A model generated the notes under the pieces. The model ran no database searches, had not been told where the DNA came from, and worked only from the letters and a program-made list of their open reading frames with translations. Positions 36,990 through 47,271 of a stretch of DNA of 64,000 nt are shown here, piece after piece (position 1 is the stretch's first letter; the number at the start of each line of letters is the position of its first letter). Where the stretch lies: assembly GCF_000425565.1 (NCBI RefSeq), contig NZ_AUDR01000014.1, forward strand, positions 243,501-307,500, in the 5' to 3' direction. The DNA is from Tepidiphilus margaritifer DSM 15129. Lineage in GTDB: Bacteria; Pseudomonadota; Gammaproteobacteria; Burkholderiales; Rhodocyclaceae. Both the position numbers and the translations under genes were made by a program.

Positions 36990-38447
36990 CTACAGCCCCG
37001 CCAAGCACACCGACTTCAACTCCAGATACTCCTCCACCCCATACTTTGAGCCCTCGCGCCCGAAGCCGGACTGCTTGATGCCGCCGAAAGGCGCCGCCTC
37101 GTTCGAAGTCGAGCCGGTATTGACCCCGACCACGCCGACTTCGAGCGCCTCGGCCACGCGCAGGATGCGGCCGACATCGCGCGCGTACAGATACCCTGCC
37201 AGGCCATAGTCGGTGGCATTGGCCAGCCGCACCCCTTCCTCTTCCGTGACGAAACGCTGCAGCGGGGCCACCGGTCCGAAGATCTCCTCGTGGGCGATGC
37301 GCATCTCGGGCGTGATTCCCTCCAGCACCGTCGGCGCATAAAAAAGCCCGTGCAAGCGGCGACCCCCACACAAGAGCCGCGCCCCTTTCCCGATCGCATC
37401 GGCCACCAAGGTCTCTACCTTGACGAGCGCCGTCTCGTCGATGAGCGGCCCCACCGTCACCCCCGGCTGCCAGCCCGGTCCGACGGCGAGCTTGCCCACC
37501 TCCTCGACGTAGCGGCGCACGAACGCATCATAAATCCCCTCCTGCACCAGGATGCGGTTGGCACACACGCAGGTCTGGCCCGAATTGCGGTATTTCGAGG
37601 CGATTGCCCCCTGCACCGCGGCCTCCACGTCCGCGTCGTCGAACACGAGAAAAGGCGCGTCACCCCCGAGCTCCAGCGACAGGCGCTTGAGCGTAGCGGC
37701 GCTTTGGGCCATCAGCAGCCGCCCGACCTCGGTCGAGCCGGTGAAAGAGATCTTGCGCACGCGGGCATCGGCCGTGAGGGCCCTACCGATCGGCACCGGA
37801 TCGGCGCCGGTGACCACGTTGAGCACCCCGGCCGGCATGCCCGCCTGCTCGGCGAGCCGCGCGAGCGCCAGGGCCGTGAGCGGCGTCTGCTCGGCCGGTT
37901 TCACCACCACCGTGCAGCCCACCGCCAGCGCCGGCGCCACCTTGCGCGTGATCATCGAGGCGGGGAAATTCCACGGCGTGATCGCCGCACAGACGCCCAC
38001 CGGCTGACGCAGCACGAGAAAACGCCGGTCGGCCCGATTGGTGGGCACGATCTCGCCGTAGATGCGCTTTCCTTCTTCGGCGAACCACTCGACGAAAGCC
38101 GCCGCGTGCGCCACTTCGCCGCGCGCCTGCGCGAGCGGCTTGCCCTGCTCGTGCATCACCAGCTCGGCCAGCGCCTCTTGCGCCTCGCGCATCAGCCCCG
38201 CCCAGCGCGACAGCACCGCCGCTCGCTCCTGGGGCAGGCTCCGGCGCCAGGGATCGAACGCCGCCGCAGCCGCGGCGATCGCCCGTCGGGTCTCGGCTTC
38301 CCCCATGTCCGGCACTTCGGCGAGACGCTCGCCATTTGCCGGGTCGAAAACGGGGAAACGATTCCCGGAATCGGCCTCGCACCATTGCCCTCCGATCCAG
38401 GCCCGCTCGACCAGCAGCGCCTTCGCCCGCACCGCCTCCAACGACAT
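36990..38447 (-). CDS. gabD: NAD(P)-dependent succinate-semialdehyde dehydrogenase
   Basis: The 485-residue aldehyde dehydrogenase of the SSADH group has ITPWNFPASMITRKVAPAL near residue 150 and the Glu general base in LELGGDAPFLVFDD. The catalytic Cys is in SGQTCVCANRI, and the SSADH-type end is PFGGIKQSGFGREGSKYG. It completes GABA or 4-hydroxybutyrate breakdown to succinate; related semialdehydes are possible. No GABA transaminase is near. Start 38447 follows AAAGGAG and is preferred over 38477. Confidence 0.88.
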   Translation of the reverse strand: MSLEAVRAKALLVERAWIGGQWCEADSGNRFPVFDPANGERLAEVPDMGEAETRRAIAAAAAAFDPWRRSLPQERAAVLSRWAGLMREAQEALAELVMHEQGKPLAQARGEVAHAAAFVEWFAEEGKRIYGEIVPTNRADRRFLVLRQPVGVCAAITPWNFPASMITRKVAPALAVGCTVVVKPAEQTPLTALALARLAEQAGMPAGVLNVVTGADPVPIGRALTADARVRKISFTGSTEVGRLLMAQSAATLKRLSLELGGDAPFLVFDDADVEAAVQGAIASKYRNSGQTCVCANRILVQEGIYDAFVRRYVEEVGKLAVGPGWQPGVTVGPLIDETALVKVETLVADAIGKGARLLCGGRRLHGLFYAPTVLEGITPEMRIAHEEIFGPVAPLQRFVTEEEGVRLANATDYGLAGYLYARDVGRILRVAEALEVGVVGVNTGSTSNEAAPFGGIKQSGFGREGSKYGVEEYLELKSVCLAGL

Positions 38448-38572
38448 CCTTCGCTCCTTTCCTCTTGCCCCGCGCAAATTTCTCGCCGATTCTACTCCTG
38501 CCCGCCCCCAGGAGACCCGCCGCAGGCCGCGGTGAGATAAACTTATGGCGTCATCGCCCGGGGCCCGACGTC

Positions 38573-41266
38573 ATGAAAGAGACCCATTATCTCCAGCCGC
38601 TGCTCGAACCGCGTTCCGTCGGTATCATCGGCGCCTCCGACCGCCCGGGTTCGCTCGGGCAGACCGTCACGCGCAACATGCTGGAAGCCGGCTTTCACGG
38701 GCGGCTCTTCCTCATCAATCCCAATCACGAAACGCTCTTCGACCTGCCCTGCTACAAGTCCGTCGAAGACGTGCCACACCGGCTCGACCTGGCGGTCCTC
38801 TGTACCCGACCCGACCGGGCTCCCGGCATCGTCGAAGCCTGTGGCCGGGCGGGAGTCAAGGCCATCGTCGTGCTCAGCTCCGGCTTCTCCGAATCCGGAC
38901 CACGCGGCAGCTACCTCGAGCGACAGATCATCGAGATCGCCCGGCGCTACAAGATGCGCGTGCTCGGACCCAACTGTCTCGGGCTCGTGCGCCCCAGCAT
39001 CGGGCTCAACGCCACCTTTGCCCATGCCTCGGCCATCAAGGGGTCCATCGGGCTCGTGTCGCAGTCGGGCGCGCTGTGCGCCGCCGTGCTCGACTGGGCC
39101 AAGCCCAATGGCGTGGGCTTTTCCGCCGTCGTGTCGCTGGGGGTGTCGGCCGACGTCGATTTCGGCGACGTCCTCGACTTTCTCGCCACCGACCACCGCA
39201 CCGAATCCATCATTCTCTATATCGAAGGGATCCGCAACGCGCGCCGTTTCATGAGCGCGCTGCGCGCCGCCGCCCGGGTCAAACCGGTACTGGTATTGAA
39301 GGCCGGGCGCCACCCCGAAATCATGCGCGCCATTTTGGTGCATAGCGGCAACCAGCCCGGCAACGACGCCGTGTTCGATGCCGCCCTGCGCCGCTCCGGC
39401 GTGATTCGCATCTACAACATCAGCCAGCTCTACGCCGCCGCCACGGCCCTCTTCGCCCGCCTCCGTCCACGGGGCAACCGGCTCGCCATCATCACCAACG
39501 GCGGCGGCCTGGGCGCGATGGCGGCCGACCGCGCCACCGATCTGAAAATCCCCTTGGCCGAACTCAGCAACGACACCCTCGGGCGGCTCAACGCCTTCCT
39601 GCCCGAATCCTGGTCACACGGCAACCCGCTCGACATCCTGGGCGATGCCGACGCCGAACGCTACCGCAAGACATTCCAGATCGTGCTCGAATCGCCCGAA
39701 GTCGACGGCGTGCTCGTCATCCTCACGCCGCAGGCCATGACCGATTCCACCGCCGTGGCCGAGGCGATCATCGAAGAAGAAAAGCACGCCGAAAAGCCCG
39801 TAGTCACCTGCTGGCTCGGACAGGAGCTCGTCGAAGAGGCACGGCAGAAATTCATCGCCGCCGGCATCCCCACGTTCGAGTCGCCCGAGCCTGCGGTCGA
39901 GCTCTTCTCGCACGTCTCCTCCTATTACCGCAACCAGAAACTCCTCGCCCAAACGCCGGCCCCTTTGTCGCACCACGAACCGCCGCGCGTGGAAAATGCG
40001 CAACTCGTCATCGAAACGGCGCTCTCCGAGCGGCGCAATCGCCTCAACGAAATGGAATCGAAGGCGATCCTTTCCGCCTTCCACATTCCCATCGCCCAGA
40101 CGGTAGTCGCGCGCAGCGTCACCGAAGCCATGGTGCTCGCCGAAGAGCTGGGCTTGCCCGTGGCGATGAAGATCGATTCCCCCTCGGTGATCGACAAGGC
40201 CGACTCGGGCGGCGTGCGCCTGAACCTCGGCTCCTTGGCCGCGGTCCGTACCGCCTATCAGGAGATCATCGCCGACGTCAAGAAGAACGTGCCCGATGCG
40301 ATCATCAACGGCGTGGCCATCGAACCGATGGTCATCAAGCGCCATGGGCGGGAATTGGCGATCCGTGTACGCCGGGATCCCATTTTCGGCCCCGTGATCC
40401 TCTTCGGTGAGGGCGGCAGGCGCGTCGGCATGGAAGAAGACATGAGCGTGGCCCTGCCCCCCCTGAACGGCTTTCTCGCCCAGGATCTCGTGCGCAACAG
40501 CCGGGTTTTCCCTATGCTGAAAGAATACCGGAACATGCCGGCGATCGCCTTCGACAAGCTCGAGCAGGTGTTGCTGCGCGTCTCCGAGATGGTGTGCGAA
40601 CTCCCCTGGATCGACTATCTCAGCATCAATCCGCTGGTGGTCGACGATCAGGACGCCATCGCCCTGGATGCCAAGATCACCATCCAACCCATCAATCCCT
40701 CGGCGGATCGCTACGACCACATGGCGATCCACCCCTACCCCTCACACCTCATCCAAACCTGGACTCTGGGTGACGGCACCCAGATCACCATTCGTCCCAT
40801 CCGCCCCGAAGATGCCGAGCTCGAGGCCGACTTCGTGCGCCGTCTCTCGCCCGAGACCAAGTACTTCCGCTTCATGACCACGCTCAACGAGCTGCCCCCG
40901 CCCATGCTCGCGCGGCTCACCCAGATCGACTACGATCGAGAGATGGCCTTCATCGCCGTCGCCAAAGACAAGAACGGCAAGGAGATCGAACTGGGCGTGT
41001 CCCGCTATGCCGTGAATCCCGACGGTGAATCCTGTGAGTTCGCCATCGTCGTCGATGACGAATGGCAGGGGCGGGGGCTCGCCCGCCGCCTCATGCAGAT
41101 CCTCATCGAAACGGCCCGCAGCCGGGGCCTGAAATACATGACCGGCGTCTTTCTTGCCAACAACGAGCGCATGTTGCGTTTCGTGCAAAGCCTCGGCTTC
41201 ACCCTCACCGACGACCCCGAAGACCGCACCATCAAGAAAGGCATCCTGCCGCTGCAAGGTTCCTGA
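38573..41266 (+). CDS. Acyl-CoA synthetase (NDP-forming)/GNAT lysine acetyltransferase, Pat-like
   Basis: The 897-residue fusion has a CoA-binding Rossmann domain (about 8-110, RSVGIIGASDRPGSLGQTV), succinyl-CoA-ligase-like domains (about 150-460) and an ATP-grasp domain (about 490-700, ESKAILSAFHIPIAQTV). A C-terminal GNAT domain covers about 740-895 (IRPIRPEDAE and DDEWQGRGLARRLMQILIE). This is the architecture of Pat/YfiQ, which acetylates and silences acetyl-CoA synthetase. The ADP-forming ligase module is often inactive in Pat. The sirtuin at 24078 could be its antagonist. Start 38573 gives the normal N-terminus. Confidence 0.9.
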   Translation: MKETHYLQPLLEPRSVGIIGASDRPGSLGQTVTRNMLEAGFHGRLFLINPNHETLFDLPCYKSVEDVPHRLDLAVLCTRPDRAPGIVEACGRAGVKAIVVLSSGFSESGPRGSYLERQIIEIARRYKMRVLGPNCLGLVRPSIGLNATFAHASAIKGSIGLVSQSGALCAAVLDWAKPNGVGFSAVVSLGVSADVDFGDVLDFLATDHRTESIILYIEGIRNARRFMSALRAAARVKPVLVLKAGRHPEIMRAILVHSGNQPGNDAVFDAALRRSGVIRIYNISQLYAAATALFARLRPRGNRLAIITNGGGLGAMAADRATDLKIPLAELSNDTLGRLNAFLPESWSHGNPLDILGDADAERYRKTFQIVLESPEVDGVLVILTPQAMTDSTAVAEAIIEEEKHAEKPVVTCWLGQELVEEARQKFIAAGIPTFESPEPAVELFSHVSSYYRNQKLLAQTPAPLSHHEPPRVENAQLVIETALSERRNRLNEMESKAILSAFHIPIAQTVVARSVTEAMVLAEELGLPVAMKIDSPSVIDKADSGGVRLNLGSLAAVRTAYQEIIADVKKNVPDAIINGVAIEPMVIKRHGRELAIRVRRDPIFGPVILFGEGGRRVGMEEDMSVALPPLNGFLAQDLVRNSRVFPMLKEYRNMPAIAFDKLEQVLLRVSEMVCELPWIDYLSINPLVVDDQDAIALDAKITIQPINPSADRYDHMAIHPYPSHLIQTWTLGDGTQITIRPIRPEDAELEADFVRRLSPETKYFRFMTTLNELPPPMLARLTQIDYDREMAFIAVAKDKNGKEIELGVSRYAVNPDGESCEFAIVVDDEWQGRGLARRLMQILIETARSRGLKYMTGVFLANNERMLRFVQSLGFTLTDDPEDRTIKKGILPLQGS

Positions 41267-41268
41267 CC

Positions 41269-42123
41269 ATGCCCGCCGTCCACATCGACACCCACCGCCT
41301 CGGCGAACTCCCGGCGCTCACCCTCTCGTTGGGCGAAGCCCGCGCCACCCTCACCCCGTTCGGCGCCCAGGTCCTCTCCTGGATCCCCGAAGACGGCCAG
41401 GAACGGCTCTATCTGAGCGAATCCGCCGCCCTCACCGGAGCGCAGCCCATTCGCGGCGGCATCCCCATCATTTTTCCCCAATTCGGCACGCTCGGCTCCG
41501 GAGCGCGCCACGGCTTCGCCCGCACCCACTCTTGGCGCATCGACGAGACACGCCAGGGCGAAGACTACGTACTCGTGACCCTGCAGCTCGACCCTTCCCT
41601 GCTCGCACCCGGCGCACGCGCCACCTTCCCTCACGACTTCCTCGCCGAAGTCACCGTGCTCCTCTCCGAACGGCGCCTGGACGTGGAACTCGCCGTGCGC
41701 AATACCGGCACCGCCCCTTTCACCTTCACCGCGGCGCTACACACCTATCTGGCCGTACCCGAGATCGAGCGCAGCGCCCTGCAAGGACTGGGCGGCAGCG
41801 AATACACCGACCCGGCCGACCCCCGCCTGTGGCACGCCGAAGCGGAGAACGTCACACGACTGGAGCCGCCGCTCGACCGGCTCTACCGCGGTGGCGAACG
41901 CGTGCTCACGCTCGCCACGCCCACCCTGCGCACCGAGATCGCACAGGCCGGTTTCGGCGAGACCGTGCTCTGGAACCCGGGCGAATCCGGCCCCGCCGAC
42001 CTTCCCCCCGGCGCATGGCGCCGTTTCGTCTGCATCGAGGCCGCGCAGGCGAGCGTCCCCGTGTCGCTCGAACCCGACGAGGAATGGGCCGGACGACAGG
42101 CACTCATGCTCCCCGAACGTTGA
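41269..42123 (+). CDS. D-hexose-6-phosphate mutarotase (YeaD type)
   Basis: The 284-residue galactose-mutarotase-fold protein has RGGIPIIFPQFG, RHGFARTHSW (catalytic His region) and LHTYLAVPEI (second His). NPGESGPADLPPGAWRRFVCIE is the conserved C-terminal segment. It interconverts anomers of glucose 6-phosphate-like sugars. It sits 3 bases after the Pat-like gene, so the two are likely co-transcribed although functionally unrelated. Confidence 0.88.
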   Translation: MPAVHIDTHRLGELPALTLSLGEARATLTPFGAQVLSWIPEDGQERLYLSESAALTGAQPIRGGIPIIFPQFGTLGSGARHGFARTHSWRIDETRQGEDYVLVTLQLDPSLLAPGARATFPHDFLAEVTVLLSERRLDVELAVRNTGTAPFTFTAALHTYLAVPEIERSALQGLGGSEYTDPADPRLWHAEAENVTRLEPPLDRLYRGGERVLTLATPTLRTEIAQAGFGETVLWNPGESGPADLPPGAWRRFVCIEAAQASVPVSLEPDEEWAGRQALMLPER

Positions 42124-42176
42124 CCGCCGCCGCGCCGACGGCCACAATCCGCCTTTTCCTGACAAGACGATAGCCG

Positions 42177-44495
42177 ATGTCGACGATCGAAAACCGAATC
42201 GCCCAAGAACTGGGCGTCGCGCCGCGCCAGGTGATGGCCGCCGTGGCGCTGCTCGATGCCGGATCCACCGTCCCCTTCATCGCCCGCTACCGCAAGGAGC
42301 TCACGGGCGGGCTCGACGACACGCAGCTGCGCCAGCTCGAAGAGCGTCTGGGCTACCTGCGCGAACTCGAAGCACGCCGCGAAGCGATTCGCTCCTCCAT
42401 CGCCGGGCAAGGCAAGCTCACCGCCGAACTCGACGAAAAGCTGCGCGCCGCCGACACCAAACAGGCACTCGAAGACCTCTACCTCCCTTATCGTCCCAAA
42501 CGGCGCACCAAGGCCATGATCGCCCGCGAGGCGGGGCTGGAGCCACTCGCCGACGCGCTCGCCAGCGACCCGCTCGCCGAACCGGAAGCGCTCGCCGCCG
42601 CTTACCTCAACCCGGAAGCGGGTTTTGCCGACGTCAAGGCCGTGCTCGAGGGGGCGCGCCAGATCCTCGCCGAACGCTACGCCGAAGACGCCGATCTGCT
42701 CGCCGAGCTGCGCGCCCTCTTCGAGCACGAAGCCCACGTCCATAGCCGCGTCGTCGAGGGCAAGGAAACGGAAGGCGCCAAGTTCCGCGACTGGTTCGAC
42801 CACCACGAGCCGATCGCCGCCATCCCCTCGCACCGGGCGCTCGCCCTGCTGCGCGGGCGCAACGAGGGCGTGCTGCGGCTCAGCGTCGACGTCCCCCACG
42901 ACGAAGATCGTCCCCACCCCGCGCTCGCCGTCATGGCACGCCGCTACGGCCTGGCCGACCAGGGGCGCCCCGCCGACCGCTGGCGGCTCGACACCGCCCG
43001 CTGGGCCTGGGCGACCAAGCTCTCGGTCCACCTCGAACTCGACGCCCTCAACCGCATGCGCGAGCGCGCCGGCGAGGAAGCGATCCGCGTCTTTGGGCGC
43101 AACCTCAAAGAACTGCTCCTCGCCGCCCCGGCCGGCGCCCGCGTGACGATGGGCATCGACCCGGGCATCCGCACCGGCATCAAGGTTGCCGTGGTCGACG
43201 CCACCGGCCGCGTGATCGCCACCGACACCCTCTACCCCTTCGAGCCGCGGCGCCACTACGAGCCGACGATCGCCGCGCTCGCCGAGCTCATCGCCCGGCA
43301 CGGCGTCGAACTCATCGCCATCGGCAACGGCACCGCCAGCCGCGAGACCGAACGCCTCGTCGCCGAGTGCCTGGCGCGCCACCCCGAGCTGCGGGCGCAG
43401 AAAGTGGTCGTCTCGGAAGCCGGCGCCTCGGTCTACTCCGCCTCCGAGCTCGCCTCCCAGGAACTCCCCGAGCTCGACGTCTCCCTGCGCGGTGCCGTCT
43501 CCATCGCCCGCCGCCTGCAGGATCCGCTCGCCGAACTCGTCAAGATCGACCCCAAGTCGATCGGCATCGGCCAGTATCAGCACGATCTCGACGCGACGCA
43601 GCTGTCACGCACGCTGGATGCCGTGGTCGAGGATTGCGTCAACGCCGTCGGCGTCGACCTCAACACCGCCAGCCCCGCGCTGCTCGCCCGCGTCTCGGGG
43701 CTCAACCGCAGTATCGCCGAAGAGATCGTCGCCTGGCGCCAGCGCCACGGCGGATTTCGCCGGCGCGAACAACTGCGTGAGGTCCCGCGCATCGGCCCCC
43801 GCACCTTCGAGCAAGCCGCCGGATTCCTGCGCATCCCCGAAGGGGACGACCCGCTGGACGCCTCCGCCGTGCACCCCGAAGCCTACCCCGTGGTGCGCAA
43901 AATCCTCCAACGCATCGGCAAGGACGTGCGCGAAGTCCTCGGCCAGCGCGCCCTCATCGAAACGCTCGACCCGGCCGAATTCACCGACGAGCGCTTCGGC
44001 TTACCCACCGTGCGCGACATCCTCGCCGAGCTCGTCAAGCCGGGGCGTGACCCGCGGCCGGAATTTCGCACCGCCCGCTTCGCCGAAGGAATCGAGACGC
44101 TTGAAGACCTCCGCCCCGGCCAATGGCTCGAAGCCGTGGTCACCAACGTCACCAATTTCGGCGCATTCATCGACATCGGCGTGCATCAGGATGGTCTCGC
44201 GCACGTCTCCGAACTCTCCGAGCGCTTCGTGCGCGACCCGCACGAGGTCGTCAAACCAGGGCAAATCGTGCGCGTACGCGTGCTCGAAGTCGACCTCGAG
44301 CGGCGCCGCATCGCCCTGTCGCTGAAAAAAGACCGTACCGAAGCGGCCCCGACGGCCAAGCCGCGCGCCGAACCCGCCGACAAGGAAGCGCGTCGCCCCG
44401 CCAAGGCGGCCAAACCCGCCAAACCCGGCCGGCGCGAATCCCCCGCCCCCGAGAGCGCCCTCGCCCAGGCGCTCGCCCGCGCCCTGGAACGCTGA
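42177..44495 (+). CDS. tex: Tex family RNA-binding transcription accessory protein
   Basis: The 772-residue multidomain protein has an N-terminal helical region (VPFIARYRKELTGGLDDTQLRQLEERL), a YqgF-like RNase fold (MGIDPGIRTGIKVAVVD near residue 325) and helix-hairpin-helix repeats (NAVGVDLNTASPALLARVSGL). A C-terminal S1 domain is at about 645-715 (GQWLEAVVTNVTNFGAFIDIG), then a Lys/Ala/Pro tail. Tex binds RNA and affects transcription and toxin expression in other species. Full length. Confidence 0.95.
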   Translation: MSTIENRIAQELGVAPRQVMAAVALLDAGSTVPFIARYRKELTGGLDDTQLRQLEERLGYLRELEARREAIRSSIAGQGKLTAELDEKLRAADTKQALEDLYLPYRPKRRTKAMIAREAGLEPLADALASDPLAEPEALAAAYLNPEAGFADVKAVLEGARQILAERYAEDADLLAELRALFEHEAHVHSRVVEGKETEGAKFRDWFDHHEPIAAIPSHRALALLRGRNEGVLRLSVDVPHDEDRPHPALAVMARRYGLADQGRPADRWRLDTARWAWATKLSVHLELDALNRMRERAGEEAIRVFGRNLKELLLAAPAGARVTMGIDPGIRTGIKVAVVDATGRVIATDTLYPFEPRRHYEPTIAALAELIARHGVELIAIGNGTASRETERLVAECLARHPELRAQKVVVSEAGASVYSASELASQELPELDVSLRGAVSIARRLQDPLAELVKIDPKSIGIGQYQHDLDATQLSRTLDAVVEDCVNAVGVDLNTASPALLARVSGLNRSIAEEIVAWRQRHGGFRRREQLREVPRIGPRTFEQAAGFLRIPEGDDPLDASAVHPEAYPVVRKILQRIGKDVREVLGQRALIETLDPAEFTDERFGLPTVRDILAELVKPGRDPRPEFRTARFAEGIETLEDLRPGQWLEAVVTNVTNFGAFIDIGVHQDGLAHVSELSERFVRDPHEVVKPGQIVRVRVLEVDLERRRIALSLKKDRTEAAPTAKPRAEPADKEARRPAKAAKPAKPGRRESPAPESALAQALARALER

Positions 44496-44503
44496 GGTTC
44501 GCC

Positions 44504-45379
44504 ATGCACGACGCCGTCCAACCCTTCCTCATCGACAACGCCGACATCCGCGGCGCCCACGTCCGCCTGGTCGACGCCTGGCAAGGCATCGTCGCGCGCC
44601 GCAACGATCCCCCCGCCGTGCAGCGCCTGCTCGGCGAACTCGCCGCCTTCGCCGCCATGATCTCCGCCCGGCTCAAGGATCCCACCCGCATCACTTTCCA
44701 GGCCCAAGGAGAAGGCCCGGTGAGCCTGCTCGTGGTCGACCTCGGCCCCGATCGCAACCTGCGTGCCTTCGCCCGCTACGAGGGCGAGCGGGCGCCGCGG
44801 CCCGATGCTGGCGCGCGCGAGCTCCTGGGTGCAGCCCAGCTGCAGATGGTGCTCGACCTCCCGGTCTCGAAAGAGCCCTACGTGAGCATCGTTCCCTGGA
44901 GCGGCCAGACGCTACGCGACACACTGGAATCCTTTCTCGCCCAGTCCGAGCAGCAGCCGGCGCGCCTGTGGCTTGCCGCCGACGGGCACGCCGCCGCCGG
45001 GCTATTGCTGCAAAAACTCCCCTCTGCCGACGAAAAAGACCCCGACGGCTGGAACCGACTCACCCGGCTCGCCGACACCGTCACAGCGGCCGAACTCCTT
45101 TCCCTCGACGCCCCCGAGCTCCTTTCGCGCCTCTTCCCCGAAGAAACGGTGCGCCTCTTCACGGCGCTCGGCATCACACACGAGGTCAAGCCCAACGAGG
45201 CTGCCGTAATCCGGATGCTGCGATTACTCGGCCGGGAGGAAGTCGAAGCGCAACTCGAGCGCGATGGGGAAATCCTCGTGCGCGACGAGCTCGGCGGTCT
45301 GGAATACCGTTTCACCCGCGACGATCTTCCCCGCATCTTCACCGAGGACGACGGCACCGCACCCGCCACCCGTCACTGA
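44504..45379 (+). CDS. hslO: Hsp33-family chaperone lacking all redox cysteines
   Basis: The 291-residue protein aligns with Hsp33 (HslO) throughout. The N-terminal domain includes IRGAHVRLVDAWQ, ITFQAQGEGPVSLLVVD and QMVLDLPVSKEPYVSIVP. The C-terminal region includes LLSRLFPEETVRLF and LGREEVEAQLERDGEI. Canonical Hsp33 binds zinc through CxC and CxxC and unfolds on oxidation. Here these read EVK (227-229) and RDEL (260-263), and the whole protein has no cysteine. It cannot be a thiol redox switch, so a constitutive or heat-activated holdase is the likely role. It lies 8 bases after tex and before minC. Confidence 0.8.
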   Translation: MHDAVQPFLIDNADIRGAHVRLVDAWQGIVARRNDPPAVQRLLGELAAFAAMISARLKDPTRITFQAQGEGPVSLLVVDLGPDRNLRAFARYEGERAPRPDAGARELLGAAQLQMVLDLPVSKEPYVSIVPWSGQTLRDTLESFLAQSEQQPARLWLAADGHAAAGLLLQKLPSADEKDPDGWNRLTRLADTVTAAELLSLDAPELLSRLFPEETVRLFTALGITHEVKPNEAAVIRMLRLLGREEVEAQLERDGEILVRDELGGLEYRFTRDDLPRIFTEDDGTAPATRH

Positions 45380-45400
45380 CCGCAAAGGTTTTCATCGATC

Positions 45401-46162
45401 ATGAGTGAAGACGTACGATTCGAGAGCGGACAATTCGAGGGCATCGTCGTGCGCTCCCCGCTCGTGAGTCCGGCACGGCTTGCCGACGTGCTGCACAAGC
45501 GCTTTGCCGGCACCGAGAGTTATTTTGGAGGAGAGCCGGCCGTGCTCGATTTCTCCGAAGTGAGCGACTGGCCCGAACAAGTCGACTGGAGCGGTCTGGT
45601 GGCTTTTTTTCGCCGTCTCGGGCTGCAACCCATCGGCGTGCGCGGCGTGCCCGAATCGTTCGACGCCGCCTTGAAGCGCCTGCACCTCGCTCAGCTCGAC
45701 GCCACGGCGCTGCGCCTGGAAGCCGTACGTCGTGCCGAACCGGCCAAGACAGCCCCGGCTGCCGCGCCCGAAACCCCTGCCCCGCCCCCAGCCGACACAC
45801 CACGCGCCGCGGCGCCTACCAAATTCATCGATCGGCCGGTGCGCTCCGGTCAGCAGATCTATGCGCCCGAAGGAGACGTCGTGCTCATGGCCGGCTCCAA
45901 CCCTGGTGCCGAGATCATCGCTGCCGGCAGCATCCACTGCTGGGGCCCCCTGCGCGGACGGGTACTCGCCGGTGCCGGCGGCAATCTGCAAGCCCGTATC
46001 GTCGCCACCCACTTCGGCCCCGAGCTCGTCTCCATCGCCGGCATTTACCAGACGTTCGAAAACGGCCTCCCCCCGTCTATCGCAAACCGCGCCGTGCAGG
46101 TAAAATTACAAATCATTCAAGGGCAAAGCCACCTGCTCATCGAACCCATCGACACCATTTGA
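45401..46162 (+). CDS. minC: Septum site-determining protein MinC
   Basis: The 253-residue division inhibitor blocks FtsZ polymerisation away from mid-cell. The N-terminal domain (to about 105) joins through an Ala/Pro-rich linker (about 110-140) to the C-terminal beta helix. The latter has RSGQQIYAPEGDVVLMAGSNPGAEIIAAGSIHCWGPLRGR and ISIAGIYQTFENGLPP-like segments that bind MinD. It heads minCDE. Confidence 0.93.
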   Translation: MSEDVRFESGQFEGIVVRSPLVSPARLADVLHKRFAGTESYFGGEPAVLDFSEVSDWPEQVDWSGLVAFFRRLGLQPIGVRGVPESFDAALKRLHLAQLDATALRLEAVRRAEPAKTAPAAAPETPAPPPADTPRAAAPTKFIDRPVRSGQQIYAPEGDVVLMAGSNPGAEIIAAGSIHCWGPLRGRVLAGAGGNLQARIVATHFGPELVSIAGIYQTFENGLPPSIANRAVQVKLQIIQGQSHLLIEPIDTI

Positions 46163-46174
46163 GAGGCTCCACAC

Positions 46175-46987
46175 GTGCGCATCGTCGTCGTCACTTCCGG
46201 CAAAGGAGGGGTGGGCAAGACCACCACCAGTGCCGCTTTCGCCTCGGGCTTGGCGCTTCGCGGCTTCAAGACCGCCGTCATCGACTTCGACGTCGGTCTG
46301 CGCAACCTCGACCTCATCATGGGCTGCGAGCGCCGCGTCGTCTACGATTTCGTCAATGTGCTCCAAGGGGATGCCAAGCTCACCCAGGCGCTCATCAAGG
46401 ACAAACACGTCGATACCCTCCACATCCTACCCGCCTCCCAGACCAAGGACAAGGATGCCCTCACCGAAGAAGGCGTGGAAAAGGTGATCAAAGAGCTCGA
46501 AACGATGGGTTTCGACTACGTCGTGTGCGATTCCCCTGCCGGGATCGAGCGCGGCGCCCTGATGGCGTTGCTCTTCGCCGACGAGGCCATCGTCGTCACC
46601 AACCCCGAAGTCTCCTCGGTGCGCGACTCCGACCGCATCCTCGGCATCCTGCAATCCAAGTCCCGCCGCGCCATGGAAGGGCGGGAGCCGGTCAAGGAGC
46701 ACCTACTGGTGACGCGCTACAGCGCCAAGCGTGTCGAGGAGGGTGAAATGCTCTCCTACAAAGACATCCAGGAGCTGCTGCGCATTCCGCTCCTTGGCGT
46801 CATTCCCGAGTCCGATGCCGTATTGCAAGCCTCCAACCAAGGGGTTCCGGCGATCCACCTCAAAGGCACGGACGTCGCCGAAGCCTACGCCGACGTCGTC
46901 TCCCGATTTCTCGGCGAGGACAAACCGCTGCGTTTCGTCTCTTACGAAAAACCCAGCCTCATCAAACGTCTCTTCGGGAGCACCTGA
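46175..46987 (+). CDS. minD: Septum site-determining ATPase MinD
   Basis: The 270-residue deviant-Walker ATPase starts with GTG at 46175 after GAGAGG. The Walker A loop is [11 protein letters not shown] at 8-18. [28 protein letters not shown] and an amphipathic C-terminal helix (PSLIKRLFG) complete it; the helix binds the membrane. It oscillates with MinE and recruits MinC to the poles. The stop shares a base with the minE start (TGATG). Confidence 0.95.
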   Translation: MRIVVVTSGKGGVGKTTTSAAFASGLALRGFKTAVIDFDVGLRNLDLIMGCERRVVYDFVNVLQGDAKLTQALIKDKHVDTLHILPASQTKDKDALTEEGVEKVIKELETMGFDYVVCDSPAGIERGALMALLFADEAIVVTNPEVSSVRDSDRILGILQSKSRRAMEGREPVKEHLLVTRYSAKRVEEGEMLSYKDIQELLRIPLLGVIPESDAVLQASNQGVPAIHLKGTDVAEAYADVVSRFLGEDKPLRFVSYEKPSLIKRLFGST

Positions 46988-47262
46988 TGTCGCTGCTCAC
47001 GCGCCTCTTCGGGGAAAAGAAAAAAACCGCGGCGATCGCCAAGGAGCGCCTGCAGCTCATCATCGCGCGCGAACACATCGACGGCAAGTCCTCGCCCGAC
47101 TTTCTCCCCGCTTTGCAAAAAGAACTGCTCGGCGTCATCTCGAAGTACGTGAAGATCGCTCCTGAAGACATCAAGGTCCAGCTCGAGCGGCAAGACAACA
47201 TCGAGATCCTCGAAGTCAACATCGTTCTCAGCGAAACCGCCTCTCCCCCGGCCCCTCAATAG
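46987..47262 (+). CDS. minE: Cell division topological specificity factor MinE
   Basis: The 91-residue protein has an N-terminal membrane/MinD-binding segment ([23 protein letters not shown]) and topological domain ([28 protein letters not shown]). It drives MinD ATP hydrolysis and release. Last gene of the min operon. Confidence 0.95.
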   Translation: MSLLTRLFGEKKKTAAIAKERLQLIIAREHIDGKSSPDFLPALQKELLGVISKYVKIAPEDIKVQLERQDNIEILEVNIVLSETASPPAPQ

Positions 47263-47271
47263 GGGCAGGCT

